From the NCBI GenBank assembly GCA_034189225.1, contig JAXHVL010000057.1, positions 9,729 through 73,728 of the forward strand: a stretch of 64,000 nucleotides of DNA, given 5' to 3'. Below, in pieces: positions 60,661-64,000 of the stretch; positions within the stretch are counted from its first letter, which is position 1; the number at the start of each line of letters is the position of its first letter. Both the position numbers and the translations under genes were made by a program. This DNA is from JAXHTY01 sp034189225. Its GTDB lineage: Bacteria > Desulfobacterota > Desulfobacteria > Desulfobacterales > Desulfosudaceae. Below the pieces are notes generated by a model. The model was not told where the DNA came from and did not search any database. It worked only from the letters and a program-made list of their open reading frames with translations.

Positions 60661-62091
60661 ATGATTGTTCCGGTTATTCTTGCCGGTGGTTCCGGCACCC
60701 GTTTATGGCCCCTTTCAAGAGAGCTTTACCCCAAACAATTGATGACCCTGACGGGCGGGGGCACCATGCTCCAGAATACGGTGGAACGCATTGCCACGTT
60801 CGGCGGTGTGGGCGACCCCATCGTCATATGCAATGAAAACCACCGTTTCATGGTGGCCGAGCAACTGCGTGCGGCCAATATCAATCCCGGTGCCATCGTA
60901 CTGGAGCCCGTGGGCCGGAACACGGCACCGGCGGTTGCCGTGGCCGCGATCATGGCGGCGGACACGGACATGGATTCGCTTCTCATTGTGCTGCCGGCGG
61001 ATCATTTTATCGGCAATATTCAGGCCTTTCACGATGCCGTGGCCGTTGGCCAGGCATATGCGCGGGATGCCGCGTTGGTTACCTTCGGCGTGGTGCCCAC
61101 GGCCCCGGAGACAGGATACGGGTATATTAAAAAAGGCGCCGCTTCCAGCGAAACGGCTGTGGCTGGCGATGTTCCGGTCGCAGTGTCCATTGAGGCGTTT
61201 GTGGAGAAACCCGATATGGAGACGGCGCGCGCGTATCTCGATTCCGGTGATTACTGCTGGAACAGCGGCATGTTCATGTTCCGGGCCGGAACCGTTTTGG
61301 ACGAGCTGGAACGGTTTGCCCCGGATATAGTGACTGCGTGCCGCAATTCGGTGGCAAAGGGAGCGAATGACCTGGATTTTTTCAGGCTTGACGCTGATTC
61401 GTTTGGCGTCTGCCCCTCGGATTCCATCGACTACGCGGTTATGGAGAAAACGGGAAACGGGATCATGGTGCCCTTTGACGCCGGATGGAATGATCTGGGG
61501 TCCTGGGAGGCCTTGTGGGACGTGGGTGAACGGGACAGCAGCAACAATGTGACAGCCGGCGATGTAATCACCCATGACGTGAAAAATTCTTACCTGCGCG
61601 CTGATTCCAGGCTGGTTGCGGCCGTCGGTCTGGAAGACCATATCGTCGTTGAGACGCCGGACGCGGTGCTGGTGACTCCCCGCACCATGGCTCAGGATGT
61701 CAAGCATATCGTCAATTATCTGAAGACGCATAACAGAGAAGAAGCCCTGTTCCACAAGACCGATTACCGGCCATGGGGAAGCTGTGAATCACTTATTGCC
61801 ACCGACCGGTTCCGGGTCAACCGCCTGACCGTTAAGCCGGGCGAGCTGCTGTCGCTCCAGCGTCACTTTCACCGTGCCGAGCACTGGGTGGTCCTCTCCG
61901 GCATTGCCCGGGTCACCAAGGCAGAAGAAACCTTTCTTCTTGAAGAGGATCAGTCGGTGTACATTCCCCTGGCCGTGCCCCACCGGCTGGAGAATCCCGG
62001 TACCATACCCCTGGAAGTCATCGAAGTTCAGACCGGCAGCTTCATTGACAAGGCGGATATCGACCGGCTGGAGGACGTGTACGGAAGGTGA
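60661..62091 (+). CDS. manC: mannose-1-phosphate guanylyltransferase / mannose-6-phosphate isomerase
   Basis: A 476-residue bifunctional enzyme. Nucleotidyltransferase ~1-345: VILAGGSGTRLWPLSRELYPKQ, VGRNTAPAVA, ILPADHFI-like LPADHFIGN, GYGYIKKG, VEKPDMETA, WNSGMFMFRA, FDAGWNDLGSW. Type II isomerase cupin ~360-470: YRPWGSCESL, LSLQRHFHRAEHWVVLSG, PLAVPHRLENPG. Makes GDP-mannose together with ManA (34051). Ribosome site GGGAG precedes the ATG. Confidence 0.95.
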   Translation: MIVPVILAGGSGTRLWPLSRELYPKQLMTLTGGGTMLQNTVERIATFGGVGDPIVICNENHRFMVAEQLRAANINPGAIVLEPVGRNTAPAVAVAAIMAADTDMDSLLIVLPADHFIGNIQAFHDAVAVGQAYARDAALVTFGVVPTAPETGYGYIKKGAASSETAVAGDVPVAVSIEAFVEKPDMETARAYLDSGDYCWNSGMFMFRAGTVLDELERFAPDIVTACRNSVAKGANDLDFFRLDADSFGVCPSDSIDYAVMEKTGNGIMVPFDAGWNDLGSWEALWDVGERDSSNNVTAGDVITHDVKNSYLRADSRLVAAVGLEDHIVVETPDAVLVTPRTMAQDVKHIVNYLKTHNREEALFHKTDYRPWGSCESLIATDRFRVNRLTVKPGELLSLQRHFHRAEHWVVLSGIARVTKAEETFLLEEDQSVYIPLAVPHRLENPGTIPLEVIEVQTGSFIDKADIDRLEDVYGR

Positions 62092-62291
62092 TGCAGAAAA
62101 TTCTCATCAGCACAGGCGTAATTGTCCTGCTGGCCGGCCTGCTCTGGCCGGTGCTGGATAAAATTCCCCTGGGCCGGCTGCCGGGCGATATTATCATCGA
62201 CCGGCCCGACCTGAAGGTTTATATCCCCATCACCACCATGATCGTGGTGAGCATCGTTGTTTCGCTGATCATGTGGTTTTTCCGTAAGTAG
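62091..62291 (+). CDS. DUF2905 small membrane protein
   Basis: A 66-residue protein with two membrane helices (~5-22 and ~44-64) and the family core KIPLGRLPGDIIIDRPDLKVYIP between them. The ATG 62091 shares its first base with the manC stop (TGATG), with GGAAGG upstream, so translation is probably coupled. Function of DUF2905 is unknown. Confidence 0.88.
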   Translation: MQKILISTGVIVLLAGLLWPVLDKIPLGRLPGDIIIDRPDLKVYIPITTMIVVSIVVSLIMWFFRK

Positions 62292-62611
62292 AGCCCTCCC
62301 GCTGTTGAAAATTCGTTCAGATTCGTGTCAACTGGTGGGCCTGTTTTTGCCCACGAATCTTCCCGAATTTGCACGAATGAAACGACGGCTGCCACGAAAA
62401 AGCAGACCGGAAAACATTGCCGCCGTGTGTTCTGTTATATCCCGAGCATTAATGCGGGATTGCATCATTGTTGCCCCGCCATTTTTCTTGAATTACATTC
62501 AGGAGTTTTGTATTCTGGGTTTTTACGGGTGTTGATGAACGCGGCCTGGCAGAGGATCTGGGATGCGCCCGGAAATCTTAATCCGGCCACGGCTTGGAAT
62601 GAGGCCTTTTG
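62292..62611. other. gap with a CACGAAT-type repeat
   Basis: 62309-62390 is a sister of the 5819 repeat (AGATTCGTGTCAACTGGTGG and CCCACGAATCTTCCCGAATT). The remainder shows no gene; the frames starting near 62305 and 62325 read through the repeat. Confidence 0.55.
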
Positions 62612-63688
62612 ATGATTCAGCGTAAAAAAACACGGCAGATCAATATAGGCGGGGTGCCCGTGGGCGGTGATGCGCCGGTGTCTGTGCAGTCCATGACCAA
62701 CACGAAAACCCCGGACGTTGCGGCCACTGTTGATCAGATCAACCGGTTGACAAAGGCGGGATGCGAGATCGTTCGGGTGGCGGTGCCGGATGAAGAATCG
62801 GCCCATGCTGTTGCCGCCATCAAAGCGGCCATTGATATTCCACTGATTGCGGATATTCATTTCAGCTGGCGGCTGGCCGTTGCCGCCATGGATTCGGGGG
62901 CGGACGGGCTGCGGATCAATCCCGGCAATATCGGTGGCAGAAAAAAGACATTAAAGGTGATCGAACGGGCCGGGCAGGTCGGCATTCCGATCCGGATAGG
63001 TGTCAATGCAGGGTCCCTGGAAAAGGATATTCTGGAAATGCATGGTGGGCCGACCCCGGAAGCCATGACGGAAAGCGCCTTCCGGAATATCGCCATTTTC
63101 GAGGAAGCCGGGTTTTATGATATCAAGCTGTCGCTGAAGGCTTCGGACGTGTTCCGGACCGTGGAAAGTTATCGCATGGTGGCGCAACGCTGCGATTACC
63201 CATTGCATGTGGGTGTCACAGAGGCCGGCGGCCTTTTTCCGGGGCTGGTCAAGTCGTCTCTGGGCATCGGCATGTTGCTGGCCGAGGGTATCGGCGACAC
63301 CATCCGGGTTTCCCTGAGCCGCGATCCGGTGGAGGAAATCCGGGCGGGGTTTGAGATTCTCCGCGCCCTGAATATCCGCCGGGTAGGACCGGAAATTATC
63401 TCCTGCCCCACCTGTGGCCGATGCGGCATCAATCTGTTTGCCGTTCTGGAGCAGGTGGAGCGGTATACACTTCTGATGCGGGCGCCTCTCAAGATTGCGG
63501 TGATGGGGTGTGTGGTCAACGGACCTGGTGAGGCAAAGGAGGCGGATATCGGTATTGCCGGCGGCGACGGGGTCGGCGTTCTTTTCAAAAAAGGCGAGGT
63601 GGTGAAAAAAGTGCCTGAGAATCAGCTGGTGGAGACGCTGATAAAAGAGATTGATGCAATGGCCGTCTCTTTTTCAACCATGGAATAA
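62612..63688 (+). CDS. ispG: 4-hydroxy-3-methylbut-2-enyl diphosphate synthase
   Basis: A 358-residue [4Fe-4S] enzyme of the MEP isoprenoid pathway. Marks: VSVQSMTNTKTPDV, PLIADIHF, LRINPGNIGG, VGVTEAGG, and the cluster ligands in ISCPTCGRCG and MGCVVNGPGEA with the late Glu. ATG 62612 was preferred over a TTG one codon earlier; GAGG precedes it. The last residues STME and the TAA overlap the beginning of a CCATGGAATAACATGG repeat, so the C-terminus may have been edited by it. Confidence 0.95.
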   Translation: MIQRKKTRQINIGGVPVGGDAPVSVQSMTNTKTPDVAATVDQINRLTKAGCEIVRVAVPDEESAHAVAAIKAAIDIPLIADIHFSWRLAVAAMDSGADGLRINPGNIGGRKKTLKVIERAGQVGIPIRIGVNAGSLEKDILEMHGGPTPEAMTESAFRNIAIFEEAGFYDIKLSLKASDVFRTVESYRMVAQRCDYPLHVGVTEAGGLFPGLVKSSLGIGMLLAEGIGDTIRVSLSRDPVEEIRAGFEILRALNIRRVGPEIISCPTCGRCGINLFAVLEQVERYTLLMRAPLKIAVMGCVVNGPGEAKEADIGIAGGDGVGVLFKKGEVVKKVPENQLVETLIKEIDAMAVSFSTME

Positions 63689-63756
63689 CATGGAAAGGCA
63701 CTGAAGTCGTCATCTGTTTCTTTTTCCGTGCATTTCCGTGTTATTCCGTGGTTTGT
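63674..63756. repeat. CCGTGGAATAAC-type imperfect palindrome
   Basis: Arm AACCATGGAATAACATGGAA (63677) and inverted arm TTCCGTGTTATTCCGTGGTT. Related to the pair at 60255-60337. It overlaps the ispG stop. Confidence 0.65.
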
Positions 63757-63757
63757 T

Positions 63758-64000
63758 GTTGGGATAATCCAAATCGAAATCGGGATCGCTATCGGGATCG
63801 AAGAGATATGGCGCTTGGACACGAGCAAACTGGATGTCTATCGTCTTTCGATAGGCTACGTTGCATGGGTTTACGAGATGGCCGCGATGCTCCTCAGCCG
63901 TCTCGGCGGAAGAGGCTACCAAGTTCGAGAGGATCAAGCGGCCTACAGCGTCGATTTCGATCCCGATAGCGATTTCGATCCCGAAGAAAGAAAATCCCAA
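63758..64000 (+). pseudogene. decayed four-helix-bundle protein gene framed by inverted repeats
   Basis: A start-less frame reads TSKLDVYRLSIGYVAWVYEM and then MLLSRLGGRGYQVREDQAAY SVDFDPDSDFDPEE. The first part matches the start and the second the tail of S23/IVS-type four-helix-bundle proteins, but the middle helices are deleted. The left flank (63759-63800, GGGATAATCC, ATCGGGATCGCTATCGGGAT) is the reverse complement of the right end (GATCCCGATAGCGATTTC to AAAATCCCAA), so inverted repeats frame the unit. Intervening sequences in 23S rRNA have a comparable plan. The window ends inside or at the right arm. Confidence 0.55.

Overview
The window looks like a chromosomal stretch from an anaerobic, probably sulfate-reducing member of the Desulfobacterota (Desulfobacteraceae/Desulfosarcinaceae-like). 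This is an inference from gene content: a CooC-type CODH nickel-insertion ATPase, FolD, anaerobic GlpABC, a 2-hydroxyacyl-CoA dehydratase-type activase, menaquinone methyltransferase, B12 salvage and a Sat-CysC fusion. No rRNA or marker allows a firm name. Most genes are GC-rich housekeeping genes. What stands out is how many intergenic gaps hold short, non-coding, interspersed repeats.

Layout. 0-8 kb: cell-surface sugar genes (3' part of sqdB, comEA-like, capD-like, a 5'-deleted rfbA, rfbC) and a Sat-CysC fusion with altered ATP-sulfurylase motifs. 8-12.7 kb: toxin-antitoxin remnant and an Mla-type lipid transport operon (STAS-MlaE, MlaF, MlaD, lipoprotein). 12.8-18.2 kb: glpABC and a metallo-beta-lactamase-fold hydrolase. 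18.4-26.7 kb: prmA-like, cooC, SH3 protein, nadB, ubiE/menG, dnaJ, queD, pyrD. 27.4-34 kb: Elp3-like radical SAM, a PHP-RNase III fusion, DksA-like, YkgJ-like, cold-shock protein, a HEAT/SH3 lipoprotein. 34-41.3 kb: manA, then a visibly AT-richer operon (TetR, a membrane-HD fusion, a 1456-residue double activase). 41.3-46.9 kb: M29 aminopeptidase, LysM protein, diacylglycerol kinase, trxB-trxA, purN. 47.6-55.1 kb: corrinoid uptake and salvage (ABC transporter, periplasmic binding protein-CbiZ fusion, BtuB-like receptor) led by a cobalamin riboswitch with a terminator. 55.5-64 kb: orphan receiver domain, argC, folD, tRNA-Gly, tRNA-Cys, cysQ, manC, DUF2905, ispG.

Repeats. Element A is 141 bp with imperfect terminal inverted repeats and perfect 6-bp target duplications (four full copies and two internally deleted ones). 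Element B is 157 bp (two inverted copies with TAA duplications, at the two edges of the btuB-cbiZ unit). Element C is a family bounded by GAYGGC inverted ends, often carrying a GGGGCGAAC hairpin. Element D is 158 bp, after dnaJ. Several longer composite blocks are also repeated. No transposase is present, so these look like non-autonomous MITE/REP-like elements. Several insertions sit exactly on stop codons, because element A starts with G and regenerates TAG from a TA target. Others separate cistrons of the mla, glp and btu operons without breaking a gene. Gene remnants (rfbA, VapC-like toxin, formylglycine-generating enzyme, hybrid-kinase receiver, four-helix-bundle protein) lie among the repeats.

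How genes work together: SqdB, Sat-CysC, CysQ, RfbA/C, CapD, ManA and ManC point to sulfo- or sulfated surface glycans or lipids. Riboswitch, BtuB, CbiZ fusion and ABC transporter form a corrinoid scavenging route. CooC and FolD fit a Wood-Ljungdahl metabolism.
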